The notes below the pieces were generated by a model. It saw only the letters and a list, made by a program, of their open reading frames with translations. It made no database searches and was not told the DNA's origin. Shown piece by piece: positions 17,274-26,405 of a DNA stretch of 64,000 bases. The position numbers and the translations under genes were made by a program. The DNA lies in contig NZ_CANLOZ010000003.1 of NCBI RefSeq assembly GCF_947492965.1, forward strand, positions 496,001 to 560,000, given 5' to 3'. Every line of letters starts with the position of its first letter. Within the stretch, counting starts at the first letter, position 1. The DNA comes from an uncultured Aquimarina sp. GTDB taxonomy: Bacteria; Bacteroidota; Bacteroidia; Flavobacteriales; Flavobacteriaceae.

Positions 17274-20013
17274 TTCTCGTTTTTCTAAAATAAATTAGGA
17301 TTATAATTCCGATGATCACCAGTAAAATAGCTATCCATAAAAAACTGCTTAAATGATTAGAAAAGGGTATTGGATCGTTGTTGCCAATAAGTATCAAAGA
17401 ACCCCAATAAAAAGGAGATAATTCACTTCCATCATGAGAATTAATGTATTGTAGTTTGGCGTTTCGTAAGGCAGAAGATTTAGAAAGTCCTTGATCAATG
17501 TTTTTATAAAAATTAATCATAAGTTCTTGATTAGCTTTATCATTTACAGACCATAATGAAGATACGACACTATTAGTTCCCGAATGAAAAAAACCTCTTG
17601 CTAAACTCATAATACCTTCTCCTTTATTAAGCTCTCCTAAAGAAGTTTTACATGCACTTAATACAACCATTTCCGATTGGTTCTTGGTGGCATAAATCTC
17701 TTGCAATGTGATTTTTTGATTCCTAAATGCAATCCATGGACTTGTATGATGTTCGATATCAGCATGTGTTGATAAATGTATGATACGATATTGATCTATA
17801 CTATCCAGCACATTGGTTTTAGTTCCTTGTTCCTCTAACAATACGTCACCAGACAATATGTCCGTGATTGTGGTTATTTCCTTTTTACTATGAACCAAAG
17901 ATCCCAAGTTTTCTATCTTAAAATCTACAGGCGCGACTCCAAGAAAATCCAATGGCGCATTTCTTTCTTTTTGATCATTTTGGTCCAGATAACTCATGGA
18001 GTATGCATATCGTATCTCAACATCTTTAATTAAATAACTATGCTCCTTATCAGAAGTAATAAGTGTTTCAAAAGAGAGTTGCTGTAATGCATAATCAGGA
18101 ATAATAGTGATATTTTTTCCTTTTAGAATAGAGAAAACAGATGAGGGGATTAGTTTTTGAAAAATTTGATATGCTGTTTTGTGGTATGCTTTTAATTCTT
18201 CCTCATTCCTAAACCAGTTCGTAACTTGTTTGTTTAAAAGAGTAATATCTTGCGATAATTCGTTCACCCTTGGGATTTTAAAAAATAACTGTTGATCTCT
18301 ACTGTGAAAAATTCCATATCCTTCATCTTCACTTAAAATATATTGTAATACAACTTCTTGATCTGAAATGAATTGAGATGTAAAACTGTCGTAGGGTAGT
18401 ACTTTTATTTTCTGTTTGTTAATGGCATAATCAGGATATAGGAGATGAAGCGAATCTACAAATACTTCATAATTCTTTTTATGGTTATAAATTTCTTTTT
18501 TAGTCTTTTGCGGAGCATCTTCGGATGTATCGGTAAGAGTATTCAATCTATTTTCGGATAAATAGATGTTTTGTTTTAATAAAAACTCTCTGTTGGCTAA
18601 GTCTTCAGGTAGTTTGGTGTTCTCTTTAGCTTGTTCGTTCGTAATATCTTCGAGCAGTAAGATCGCTTTATTTTTTTCCATAAAATAATAAGCGTCTTTA
18701 TGATTATTAAGCAGAAAAGAGGCTGCTACCGCATTTAGATACAAAGCGGAAGCGCGTTCTCTCCAGTATAATTTTGATCTGTATTCCGAACTTTCAAAAC
18801 GAATAATATCCACTAATTGATCTGCTATTTTAAAGGTTTTGATAGCTTGATATAAGTTATCTTTATTTTGATCATGGTGATAATATTGAATCCAAGCATT
18901 AGCCTTTTGGATAAGATGGCTTAAAGTATAGTACTTATTAGATAATAATACCAGGTCTTCGATTTCTATGCTATCTTTATAATCATGTGGTTTGTTTGGA
19001 TCAATATTGTACTGAATTGCTTTTTGATATGATTCTAAAGCTTTTGTAAACTCTTTTTTGGCGATGTATAGATCTCCAAGATTTTCATAGCTAAGAGAAT
19101 AGAGTTTGTTGTAATTGATTGCTTTAGTTAAATTAATTTCGGATTGATCATTTTTTTTTGTTTTTAGAAATAAAAGACCAAGACTATTATGCGTTATTGC
19201 TCTGTTTATAGAATCTGATAAGGATAAGTTATCTAATGTTTTATTGAAATTTATAATTGCTTTGTCAAATTCGTTAATTTTCAAAAATAAATTTCCTTGG
19301 AGAAGATTTTTTCTAACCTTATAACTATTTAGTTTGTTTTTCGGAAGCTCAATATTTTGTAATAACTGATCAATCTCTTGGATGTCTCGTATGATTTCTT
19401 TTGACTTTGTATTATAACCAATTTTAGAATTAATATCAGCTCTGGTTAAATATCCTTGAATTAATATTTCTTTAGTGCCATAATCATCACGAAGTAGCTC
19501 TATCATATGATCAATATGATCCAGTGCTTTATGAAAATCTCCAAACTGAATATAGATATTACCCAGAGCTCTATGTGCTTCTATAGTTTTTTTATTGATC
19601 GAGGAGATTTCTATTATTTCTTGGTAATATTTAATAGCAAAAGCAAAATCGTCATCCTTTCCATGAAAAAAACCCAAATTGTATAAAGTTTTTTTGAGTG
19701 ATTTAGGGTTTAAGTTTTCAATCTTTCTTTTAAGATTGGCTGCTTTATTGGTATATATAATAGCACTTTTAATACCTTCTTTATTTCTTTGTTTTCGGTA
19801 AAACCACGTACCATATGCATGATAACATTCTGCTAACTCTTCTTTTGATAAGCTTTCTATGTTTTTTTCTAAAAAAGAGTTTACAAGCTTTTGAGTACTG
19901 TCAATAGCTATATCTTGAGATAAGATGTCTTTGAATTTTGTAAACGATTGAGAGTAGATTCCAATGGATGCACAAAAACAAATGCACATAAAAATAAACG
20001 ATCGGTATTTCAT
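17266..20013 (-). CDS. Exported TPR-CHAT protease with C-terminal membrane anchor
   Basis: 915 residues. N-terminal signal peptide (about 1-21, ending GIYSQ); a TPR-rich helical region (about 60-500) with repeats such as AHRALGNIYIQFGDFHKALDHI and SYENLGDLYIAKKEFTKALESYQKAIQ; then a CHAT caspase-like domain (about 600-870). The catalytic dyad is visible: His750 in IIHLSTHADIEHH and Cys788 in VVLSACKTSLGELNKGEG, followed by GFFHSGTNSVVSSLWSVND. A membrane helix at about 889-909 is followed by a basic tail (RKTRKS), putting TPR and CHAT in the periplasm. CHAT proteins are cysteine peptidases. It starts 132 bases after the subtilase stop and may be co-transcribed with it. Confidence 0.9.
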   Translation of the reverse strand: MKYRSFIFMCICFCASIGIYSQSFTKFKDILSQDIAIDSTQKLVNSFLEKNIESLSKEELAECYHAYGTWFYRKQRNKEGIKSAIIYTNKAANLKRKIENLNPKSLKKTLYNLGFFHGKDDDFAFAIKYYQEIIEISSINKKTIEAHRALGNIYIQFGDFHKALDHIDHMIELLRDDYGTKEILIQGYLTRADINSKIGYNTKSKEIIRDIQEIDQLLQNIELPKNKLNSYKVRKNLLQGNLFLKINEFDKAIINFNKTLDNLSLSDSINRAITHNSLGLLFLKTKKNDQSEINLTKAINYNKLYSLSYENLGDLYIAKKEFTKALESYQKAIQYNIDPNKPHDYKDSIEIEDLVLLSNKYYTLSHLIQKANAWIQYYHHDQNKDNLYQAIKTFKIADQLVDIIRFESSEYRSKLYWRERASALYLNAVAASFLLNNHKDAYYFMEKNKAILLLEDITNEQAKENTKLPEDLANREFLLKQNIYLSENRLNTLTDTSEDAPQKTKKEIYNHKKNYEVFVDSLHLLYPDYAINKQKIKVLPYDSFTSQFISDQEVVLQYILSEDEGYGIFHSRDQQLFFKIPRVNELSQDITLLNKQVTNWFRNEEELKAYHKTAYQIFQKLIPSSVFSILKGKNITIIPDYALQQLSFETLITSDKEHSYLIKDVEIRYAYSMSYLDQNDQKERNAPLDFLGVAPVDFKIENLGSLVHSKKEITTITDILSGDVLLEEQGTKTNVLDSIDQYRIIHLSTHADIEHHTSPWIAFRNQKITLQEIYATKNQSEMVVLSACKTSLGELNKGEGIMSLARGFFHSGTNSVVSSLWSVNDKANQELMINFYKNIDQGLSKSSALRNAKLQYINSHDGSELSPFYWGSLILIGNNDPIPFSNHLSSFLWIAILLVIIGIIILIYFRKTRKS

Positions 20014-20145
20014 AAAATAAATATATGGATTACCAATCGTTTATTCCCGCAAAATGTAAAAGTGTTATCTGATAACTATAGATAGTCAATAAGAATTGGA
20101 CTCTATAGAATGTCATTTGATTGAATTATTTTTATATGCTTTGTT

Positions 20146-21522
20146 TTAATTATGAACAGGTCCCGAGTTTTGCGAATTGATTAAGTTTCTTATGATTACT
20201 CTTCCTCCACCAATGACTCCATTAAGGCTATACTGTTTAAAACCAGAGTCTAAAGTGCTTCTTTTAAGAAGAAACGGATTTCCATGGAGATCACTTTGCA
20301 ATTGTGCTGCTCTAGCAGTAACTTCCGCATTTGCGAAAGAGGTTCCTCTAACATCAACAGGGATGACTTCGCTAGGATTAGATGCGTTTATTAATTTGAA
20401 ACGATGTTCATCAAAAATAGCAAGTGCATCGATGGTAGATACTCCATAATTAGAATTCGGCGCTTTTAATAAACCACTTACATAAGGATTTCCATGTATA
20501 GGATACGTAAAATATTCTCCTTTGGTATATCCTCCTACTGTTAAGATATTAGTGCTGTCGTATCCAGAAGGGAAATGTTCATTGCCGGGGATGTCGGTGT
20601 CTATTCCAAGATTACCTGCAGAAGAAATTAAAAGTAATCGATCACTAGCATCTTCAACAATGTCTTTAAAAATATCTTGATTGCTTAGTTTGTAAAACCC
20701 AAAACTCGTATTCACAATAAAAGGCTTGTTCTTTGCAGCAACATGATTCAGTCCACAAACATTCGCCCAATAGGATCCTCTCCCATTGTGATCAAAGGTT
20801 TTTATAGACATAATTGTATAAGGTACTTGATAATGATCTAGTTGATCTGTAATGATTTTCGTAACGATAGTTCCATGACCATTATCATCTCTCGGATCGT
20901 TATCATCGTTTACAAAATCCCATCCAGATATTTCATCTGTACAAGAACTGGAATCACTACTGTTATATAAAAATGGATCAGGAAAAAAATCATAATCGAT
21001 TCCTGTATCAATAATCGCAATGTTTATAGCATCTTCCGTTGCATTATGAACTACTTTTTCTTCAATCTTAGCATAATGACTTCCAAAAACTGGATCATTT
21101 TTTATTTGAAAGAAAAAGTTCAAATCTATTTCTACTCCTCCTTCATCGTCATTATGTTCAGCATTAGACACTAAATTTTCAATCTTTAGAAAATCAGAAT
21201 TACTGAGGTTTATCGTCCATAGTTCAATAGTATTATTGTCACAGTCACAAGTTTCTTTATATTCGATATCAATTTTATATTTATTCTTGAAATTATTTCG
21301 GATGTTAAACTTTTCTTCTTCGGTAAGATTATCCTGTTTGAATTTAACAACCAGTTGATTTGGTATAATTTTGGGATCCATACTTTCTGCCCGAGAGTTC
21401 TTTGTAAATAACTCATTACTTTCCTTTAAAGGTTCTTCCATTCCATCCTCATCAACAGAACATCCCCATATTCCTAGTAATGAAAGACAGATTAATTTTA
21501 ATGTTACAATACTTTTTTTCAT
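20146..21522 (-). CDS. Subtilisin-family (S8) serine protease lipoprotein
   Basis: 458 residues. Lipobox GIWGC (Cys 21). A prodomain (about 50-125, IPNQLVVKFKQDNLTEEE) of the fervidolysin-like kind precedes the S8 catalytic domain. Triad: Asp172 in IAIIDTGID, His216 in DDNGHGT, Ser395 in GTSFANAE; the oxyanion region reads SSAGNLG. The spacing between His and Ser is normal, so it should be active, anchored to the membrane on the outer side. The upstream region carries an ECF-like promoter motif and is shared with a divergent ECF sigma gene, suggesting that the protease belongs to that sigma system. Confidence 0.92.
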   Translation of the reverse strand: MKKSIVTLKLICLSLLGIWGCSVDEDGMEEPLKESNELFTKNSRAESMDPKIIPNQLVVKFKQDNLTEEEKFNIRNNFKNKYKIDIEYKETCDCDNNTIELWTINLSNSDFLKIENLVSNAEHNDDEGGVEIDLNFFFQIKNDPVFGSHYAKIEEKVVHNATEDAINIAIIDTGIDYDFFPDPFLYNSSDSSSCTDEISGWDFVNDDNDPRDDNGHGTIVTKIITDQLDHYQVPYTIMSIKTFDHNGRGSYWANVCGLNHVAAKNKPFIVNTSFGFYKLSNQDIFKDIVEDASDRLLLISSAGNLGIDTDIPGNEHFPSGYDSTNILTVGGYTKGEYFTYPIHGNPYVSGLLKAPNSNYGVSTIDALAIFDEHRFKLINASNPSEVIPVDVRGTSFANAEVTARAAQLQSDLHGNPFLLKRSTLDSGFKQYSLNGVIGGGRVIIRNLINSQNSGPVHN

Positions 21523-21602
21523 GATAATTGATTAGTTTTTTAGGTGAGCAGTACTCATAACAATACCTGTAGCACTGCACTTTTAAATTGGTATCCATTC
21601 AT

Positions 21603-21630
21603 TCGATTCAAAAACCTTCGAAATGTTACC
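21603..21630 (-). promoter_or_regulatory. ECF-sigma-like promoter candidate for the subtilase gene
   Basis: On the minus strand GGTAAC (21630-21625) is followed after 15 bases by GAATCG. Including flanks, the 11-mer GGGTAACATTT is identical to that upstream of the T9SS gene at 11410. It lies about 80 bases before the subtilase ATG. A candidate for autoregulation by the adjacent sigma factor. Confidence 0.4.
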
Positions 21631-21847
21631 CTAAAAATTGGAATAATTAAATTTTTATATCAAAATTTATTTTTCATTGTGATTTTGATATGATGGTTTT
21701 GTGTTTAATTATATGATAATTAATGGATTGTTGTTTTGTAATGATAATTTGTTCTTGAAGTTATAATTGAAACTATATATGAAATCAAAAGAAGTTAACC
21801 CTAAAAAAAATAGGTATATCCCCCTGATGAAGTTTTACGAATTATCT

Positions 21848-21855
21848 TATGTTTG
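21848..21855 (+). promoter_or_regulatory. Bacteroidota -7 element for the sigma-factor gene
   Basis: TATGTTTG fits TAnnTTTG, 55 bases before the ATG at 21911. No clear TTG at -33. It suggests basal expression from the housekeeping sigma factor. Confidence 0.4.
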
Positions 21856-21910
21856 TGATCTTCATAATCTGAAGTAATTAAATAGCACCTATAATTACGC
21901 AAGAAATCAC

Positions 21911-22483
21911 ATGGCTACTCAGAAACAAGATGACTATTTATTGCAAAGCCTTATTGATGGTGATGACAAGGGTATAAAAGAGATCTACAAGAAAGTTTAT
22001 CCTAAGGTTAGGAACTATATCCTCAGTCATGACGGATCAGAAGACGATGCTAAGGATATTATGCAAAAGTCATTACTACAATTACTAGCCAGAGCGCAGG
22101 CTGCAGATTTTAAAATTACATCGAGTTTTGATGGTTATTTTGTGACCATTGCCAAGAACTTATGGAGAAGGGCAGCAAAAATGTCAAAATCTCGGGTAAC
22201 AAATGAAGGTGTTTTGGATCTTGTACATGAAGAACGAGAAATAGCTTTAGCAGCTTATGAACAAGAAAAATGGGAGCTATTTCAGGAAAAACTATCAGAA
22301 ATATCACAGAACTGTAGAGAAGTTTTAACTTTTTTCTTTAATAAAGTGCCTTATGTCGATATTGCTAAGAAACTAGGGTATGCAACGGAGAATACAGTAA
22401 GACAGCGTATTTTTAAGTGTAAGTCAAAATTAAAAGAAGCGATATATTCTGATAAACGTTATAATGAATTAAAAGAGTTGTAA
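21911..22483 (+). CDS. ECF-type sigma-70 family RNA polymerase sigma factor
   Basis: 190 residues, ECF length with only regions 2 and 4. Region 2 (about 10-90) contains DDAKDIMQKSLLQLL and SFDGYFVTIAKNLWRR, the DNA-melting/-10 segment. Region 4 (about 115-180) has CREVLTFFFNKVPYVDIAKKLGYATENTVRQRIFKCKSKLKE, with the helix-turn-helix at about 141-165. It starts 6 bases upstream of an anti-sigma-like membrane gene and diverges from the subtilase/CHAT pair. Expected to direct polymerase to promoters of an envelope or proteolysis regulon. Confidence 0.92.
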   Translation: MATQKQDDYLLQSLIDGDDKGIKEIYKKVYPKVRNYILSHDGSEDDAKDIMQKSLLQLLARAQAADFKITSSFDGYFVTIAKNLWRRAAKMSKSRVTNEGVLDLVHEEREIALAAYEQEKWELFQEKLSEISQNCREVLTFFFNKVPYVDIAKKLGYATENTVRQRIFKCKSKLKEAIYSDKRYNELKEL

Positions 22484-22489
22484 AAGATT

Positions 22490-23281
22490 ATGGAACAGGA
22501 TATAGAGAGATATCTTAATAATGAAATGACCCAAGAAGAGGTAGCTGCTTTTCTAAATAAAATAGATACGGATCCAGAGGCAAAAAAGTTGCTCAGTCTT
22601 TATCAAGAAATGCATATTGTTTATGATCAGAATGATTGGGAATTATCAGATAAAAAAACTACAAATCAAAAGGTTCAACAATACGAACAGTTTTTAAGAA
22701 GTGATAAAGGAAAAGAAATAGCCAGTAGTATTAAATCAGCAGAACAATCGTATTTTAATGAGAAACCTTTTAGGTTAACAAAAATTTTAAAGTATGTAGC
22801 GGTTGCAGCAATATTTATAGCGGGATTATTTTTGGTTGTTGAATACAATCAAGGGACTAATACCGAACAATTATATGCGACTTATAAGAATTGGGATGAG
22901 CTGCCATCATTAACGCTAAGAGATCAAAATTCTGATTTAACGGAAATAGAACAGCAATTTAGAGCAGAAAATTATGAAGAGTCATTGCTGTTACTAAATA
23001 CTTATGTTTTGAATAATGATCAGGAAGTAAATCCGCAGTTGCTTATGTACAAGGGAATATCTCAATTAGAGTTACATAAAAATACAGCTGCAATTGATAG
23101 TTTTACTGAATTATTAGAGAGTAACACCTTGGATGCGGATAAAGCCCATTGGTATTTAGCACTCAGTTATCTGAAGAATCAAGATGTGGAAAAAGCCAAA
23201 ACCGAGTTAGAACTTCTATTAGAGAAACCTACTAATTTTAAGAATAAAGAAGCAAAAGAATTATTGTCTTCGCTACATTGA
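22490..23281 (+). CDS. Membrane anti-sigma-like protein with extracytoplasmic TPR region
   Basis: 263 residues. Cytoplasmic helices (1-95) start MEQDIERYLNNEMTQEEVAAF, the layout of Bacteroidota anti-sigma or sigma-partner proteins (short N-terminal helical domain after an ECF gene). One membrane helix at about 99-118 (LKYVAVAAIFIAGLFLVVEY). Residues about 145-263 form TPR-like helices in the periplasm (LLMYKGISQLELHKNTAAIDSF, KAHWYLALSYLKNQDVEKAKTEL). The topology suits a protein that holds the sigma factor and senses or is cut outside. The anti-sigma role is inferred from position and layout, not from a conserved zinc motif. Confidence 0.75.
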   Translation: MEQDIERYLNNEMTQEEVAAFLNKIDTDPEAKKLLSLYQEMHIVYDQNDWELSDKKTTNQKVQQYEQFLRSDKGKEIASSIKSAEQSYFNEKPFRLTKILKYVAVAAIFIAGLFLVVEYNQGTNTEQLYATYKNWDELPSLTLRDQNSDLTEIEQQFRAENYEESLLLLNTYVLNNDQEVNPQLLMYKGISQLELHKNTAAIDSFTELLESNTLDADKAHWYLALSYLKNQDVEKAKTELELLLEKPTNFKNKEAKELLSSLH

Positions 23282-23409
23282 TATAGCTTTCATAAGTTCT
23301 GCTTTTCGTCGTTTTTATAAGCGTTTAAACGATGTTTTTTATCTGATTTAATGGAAAATTCATTTTTTTAGACATCGATCTTTAATTTTCTTTAAAATTA
23401 ATTAGATCG

Positions 23410-23844
23410 ATGAAAGGGATAGTCAATAGCGTGCTTCTTGTTAATAGCGATAAATCTCATAATTTTTTAAATCAGTACCGTTTACTGAAATATTGTGCGC
23501 TTGGAAATATCATTAAAGTTTCTAATAGTAATGAAGCAATTGATTATTTGACAAAAGCTAAAAAAGACCTTTCGTTAAAACCAGATTTAATTATCCTGAA
23601 TTGTGATTTGGCAATGATGAATAAATCAGAGTTTTTCTCACACTTTTCTAATTTAGGACCTAGAATTACCAGAGGGATTAAAATAATTATTCTATATGAG
23701 ACGATACCTCAACAAGACTTAAAGAAGATATGTAAGTATAGGAATGTAGTTGGAGCAATTAAAAAACCCTTAAGTCCATCTAAAATTGATGAACTCTTTC
23801 ATAAGTATTTTTTAATCGATATCAATAATCAAGATATATCTTAA
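23410..23844 (+). CDS. Degenerate response-regulator receiver domain protein
   Basis: 144 residues, single domain. The receiver fold is visible: strand 1 VNSVLLVNSDKSHNFL, strand 3 PDLIILNCDLAMM, strand 5 and the conserved lysine region VVGAIKKPLSPSKIDEL. The phosphorylated Asp at the end of strand 3 is Asn64 and the acidic pair after strand 1 is partly lost (N12-S13-D14), while the Lys-Pro after strand 5 is kept. It therefore cannot be phosphorylated in the normal way and may act as a pseudo-receiver adaptor. No kinase gene is adjacent. Confidence 0.75.
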   Translation: MKGIVNSVLLVNSDKSHNFLNQYRLLKYCALGNIIKVSNSNEAIDYLTKAKKDLSLKPDLIILNCDLAMMNKSEFFSHFSNLGPRITRGIKIIILYETIPQQDLKKICKYRNVVGAIKKPLSPSKIDELFHKYFLIDINNQDIS

Positions 23845-24000
23845 TTTTTTCAGCTACATCTAAAAAGATTATGATTCTTTTGATAGTGAATCATTCATAA
23901 TAACGATATCGTCCGGAAAAGAATAATTTTTTGTCCTAAAAGAAATATTGTTTGTAAGTCCTATAAATCGTACCGGATTTCAGTCTAGATTTTCCCAAAA

Positions 24001-24031
24001 TTGGATCAATAGTTTATAAAAATTACATTTG
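24001..24031 (+). promoter_or_regulatory. Bacteroidota promoter for the bestrophin gene
   Basis: TTG (24001-24003), 20-base spacer, TACATTTG (24024-24031): a full match to TTG-N17-23-TAnnTTTG. Predicted start about 24038, 17 bases before the ATG. Confidence 0.6.
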
Positions 24032-24054
24032 TTATATAGCTTAACTCATACACT

Positions 24055-25089
24055 ATGCAAACGGCAAAGACTATTTCCTTTTTTAAAATTATTAAATGGA
24101 CAGGATTCCACATACTTTGGTTACTTATTTTTTCTGGAGGAGTAGCGGCTTTGTATTATTTTAAGATTATAGAAGTAAGTATGCCTTGGTTGCCAATATC
24201 TGTTATTGGTACTGCAGTAGCTTTTTATGTAGGTTTTAAAAACAATCAGTCGTATGATCGAATGTGGGAAGCACGGAAGATTTGGGGCGGCATTGTAAAT
24301 GATAGTAGAACCTGGGGGATGTACGTAGATGGTTTTGTTACCAATTTGTTCTCTAATACAGAGGTATCCGAAAGGAAAATTCACCAGATTAAAAAACGCT
24401 TAATTTATAGACATATAGCATGGTTGTATGCACATAGAAGTCAATTATTAGTTCCAACACCTTGGGAACACGTTAGTCAAGGAGGTCCTGTTGCCCGAAA
24501 AGCAAGATATTACCGGAAAAAATTCGGAATAGGCTTAGTAGATGATGAATATACACGAACAGAATTAAAGAACTTTTTGCCAGAAGACGAGCATGATCGA
24601 TTGGTAGCCAATGTAAATACAGCTACACAAATTATTAATGAGCAGTCTCAAGATTTACAAGAGCTTAGAGCGCAAGGACTGATCGAAGATTTTCGTCATA
24701 TGAGGATGGCAGAGTTATTGAGAAGCTTTTATGCTTTACAAGGCAAGAACGAGCGTATTAAAAAATTTCCACTTCCCAGGCAGTATGCGAATATGAGTAG
24801 AATTTTTGTGTGGATTTTTATTTTCCTACTACCATTTAGTATGATACCAGAGTTAATGAAATTAGGAGAAACGGGGTTTTGGTTATCCGTACCCATTACA
24901 TCATTGATAGGATGGGTATATGTAATGATGGAATTAGTAGGTGATTACTCCGAAAATCCATTTCAGGGAATGGCGAATGACATTCCTATGTTATCGCTTT
25001 GTCGGGTAATAGAAATTGACCTTAGAGAAATGTTAGGAGAAAAAGATTTACCACCTGGCGTTAAAATCAAGAACAATATTTTAATGTAA
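24055..25089 (+). CDS. Bestrophin-family anion channel
   Basis: 344 residues. Belongs to the bestrophin/UPF0187 family of pentameric chloride or other ion channels in the inner membrane. Family signatures: the second membrane segment with ISVIGTAVAFYVGFKNNQSYDRMWEARKIWGGIVN near residues 48-82, and the C-terminal YSENPFQGMANDIPMLSLCRVIEIDLREMLG. Membrane helices at about 13-35, 45-62, 245-262 and 268-290. Single-gene unit with its own promoter and a hairpin after the stop. Physiological role in bacteria is not well defined. Confidence 0.9.
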   Translation: MQTAKTISFFKIIKWTGFHILWLLIFSGGVAALYYFKIIEVSMPWLPISVIGTAVAFYVGFKNNQSYDRMWEARKIWGGIVNDSRTWGMYVDGFVTNLFSNTEVSERKIHQIKKRLIYRHIAWLYAHRSQLLVPTPWEHVSQGGPVARKARYYRKKFGIGLVDDEYTRTELKNFLPEDEHDRLVANVNTATQIINEQSQDLQELRAQGLIEDFRHMRMAELLRSFYALQGKNERIKKFPLPRQYANMSRIFVWIFIFLLPFSMIPELMKLGETGFWLSVPITSLIGWVYVMMELVGDYSENPFQGMANDIPMLSLCRVIEIDLREMLGEKDLPPGVKIKNNILM

Positions 25090-25108
25090 AAGAGAAGATA
25101 ATTTGTAA

Positions 25109-25140
25109 GCAAAAGGCGATCTAAGAGTAGATCACCTTGC
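25109..25140 (+). terminator. Hairpin after the bestrophin gene
   Basis: AGGCGATCT (25114-25122) pairs with AGATCACCT (25129-25137), one mismatch, loop AAGAGT, with further partial pairing outside. There is no long T-run, so it is a weak terminator at best. The stem core GGCGATCT is the same as in the strong terminator at 27929. Confidence 0.4.
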
Positions 25141-25204
25141 TTATAGATGTACTATCTGCTTATGGAATAGCGACTAGTGGCAGGAAGGTTTGCTAACAAT
25201 CTCT

Positions 25205-26020
25205 TCAATCTTTCTGTAGAAATAAATTTGAAATTTTACTTCTAGGTATTTCAACAGCATAACTGCCTGAGTAGATTGGACAAATAACACAATCATCAAA
25301 ATAAAATTTCACTGTATTTTGATTGATTACAAAATTATTCTTGTACTGTTGAAAAGTATCTAGGTCTAATTGCCAGCATTCTTCATATTGTGGTTCTGAT
25401 TTTTTATACTTAGTCAATGTTTTATTTACTGCATCCAACATGTCTATTTCAGATCCATTCTTGAAAATGTTGTTGTAATTGATGAATTCAGCTTTTTTAG
25501 GATCAAAATTTAATGCTTTAAACATGTAAGATGATTGGTTGTCATCGATATAATGATTTGCTTTGTATAACAGAATACTAAAAATGTTCTCGTGAGAATA
25601 AATTTTATAATTAATTAATCTTTTGTGCCGTTCAGAAGAATTATAACCAAGATCACATTGCAACTTTGTTTCATTCAAAGTGTTTTTTACAGAAACATTA
25701 GTGGATAAATAATTATTGGATATAAAATCATTAAATTTTTTTAAAGATGGGTTGGATGAAATATCTAAATAAGGATACTTATAATCAATAATGTAGTTTT
25801 TTTCCTTTTTATAAAAGGATTTGGTTATTATTATTATATCTTCTGCCGTTTTTGGATCACCTTTTAAGTCTCCAAAAATACTTGCAGTATTGATTTGCTC
25901 ATTTGTTTGATTACTTGTCACGTTTTCTCCCGATAAAGTAGATTTTTCCTTTTTGCAAGACCCTACAAAAAGTAACAATACAAGTGATAATGATAAGGTA
26001 AAATAAGATCTTGTTGTCAT
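25205..26020 (-). CDS. Lipoprotein with DUF3298 (RsiV C-terminal)-like domain
   Basis: 271 residues. Lipobox FVGSC (Cys 22). After a low-complexity Ser/Thr/Asn linker, residues about 65-165 carry a DUF4163-like region (YPYLDISSNPSLKKFNDFI), and the C-terminus (VKFYFDDCVICPIYSGSYAVEIPRSKI) matches the DUF3298 pattern in which a Y/F-x-F strand is followed by a strand ending in V-x-I-P-x-S. Similar domains occur in the anti-sigma factor RsiV and in peptidoglycan deacetylase PdaC. Role here unknown; periplasm-facing by its lipobox. Confidence 0.75.
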   Translation of the reverse strand: MTTRSYFTLSLSLVLLLFVGSCKKEKSTLSGENVTSNQTNEQINTASIFGDLKGDPKTAEDIIIITKSFYKKEKNYIIDYKYPYLDISSNPSLKKFNDFISNNYLSTNVSVKNTLNETKLQCDLGYNSSERHKRLINYKIYSHENIFSILLYKANHYIDDNQSSYMFKALNFDPKKAEFINYNNIFKNGSEIDMLDAVNKTLTKYKKSEPQYEECWQLDLDTFQQYKNNFVINQNTVKFYFDDCVICPIYSGSYAVEIPRSKISNLFLQKD

Positions 26021-26405
26021 AATATTAGATTTAATGAAGGTTTAATTGATAAATATTGACCGCAAAATTCTATACTTTTTTACATTTAATATTATTTATA
26101 TTAATTATAATATTCATAATAAAAAATTATAATTAACTCATCTCTTATTTGTTAAGGTTTTTTCATTAACAATTTTTTACATATTTCTTAAAGATTTATG
26201 AGTTCAAGTATTTGTTTTTCAAGTATTTATTGGATTTTTGAAAGCTCTAATGGTTTAACATTTTGAACAGTTGTTTTGTTAAACAAAGTATAATGAAAAT
26301 TTTCATAAAAAATATTTATTAATTAGATAATAAATATAAATAATAATTAATGAGACAAAACTAGTAATTTAGAACAGAAAGGTTGGTTAATTAAAAGAAA
26401 GTAAT
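26021..26405. other. AT-rich divergent intergenic region
   Basis: 385 bases of extremely AT-rich sequence between divergent lipoprotein genes (25205 minus, 26406 plus). No ORF, no convincing promoter match and no strong hairpin seen; short homopolymer runs dominate. Confidence 0.6.

Larger units (their letters stand above)
21523..21910. other. Divergent regulatory region between subtilase and sigma-factor genes
   Basis: 388 bases without a gene. Contains the minus-strand ECF-like motif (21603-21630), the plus-strand Bacteroidota promoter element at 21848-21855, and a loosely repeated plus-strand motif, TTACCCTAAAAA at 21626 and TTAACCCTAAAAA at 21795, 169 bases apart. Otherwise very AT-rich. 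Confidence 0.6.

Noticed and set aside
17266..20013. TPR-CHAT protein as part of a CRISPR type III-E system
   Set aside because: No Cas7-11/gRAMP, Cas6 or array in the window, and this protein is exported and membrane-anchored, unlike cytoplasmic Csx29.
20177..20449. Plus-strand ORF of 90 codons opposite the subtilase
   Set aside because: It lies entirely inside the catalytic domain of the subtilase gene on the other strand and has no recognisable features.
21626..21807. Repeated TTACCCTAAAAA / TTAACCCTAAAAA as plus-strand promoters of the sigma gene
   Set aside because: Only two loose copies, no matching -10 at equal spacing, and the first is explained by the minus-strand ECF-like motif.
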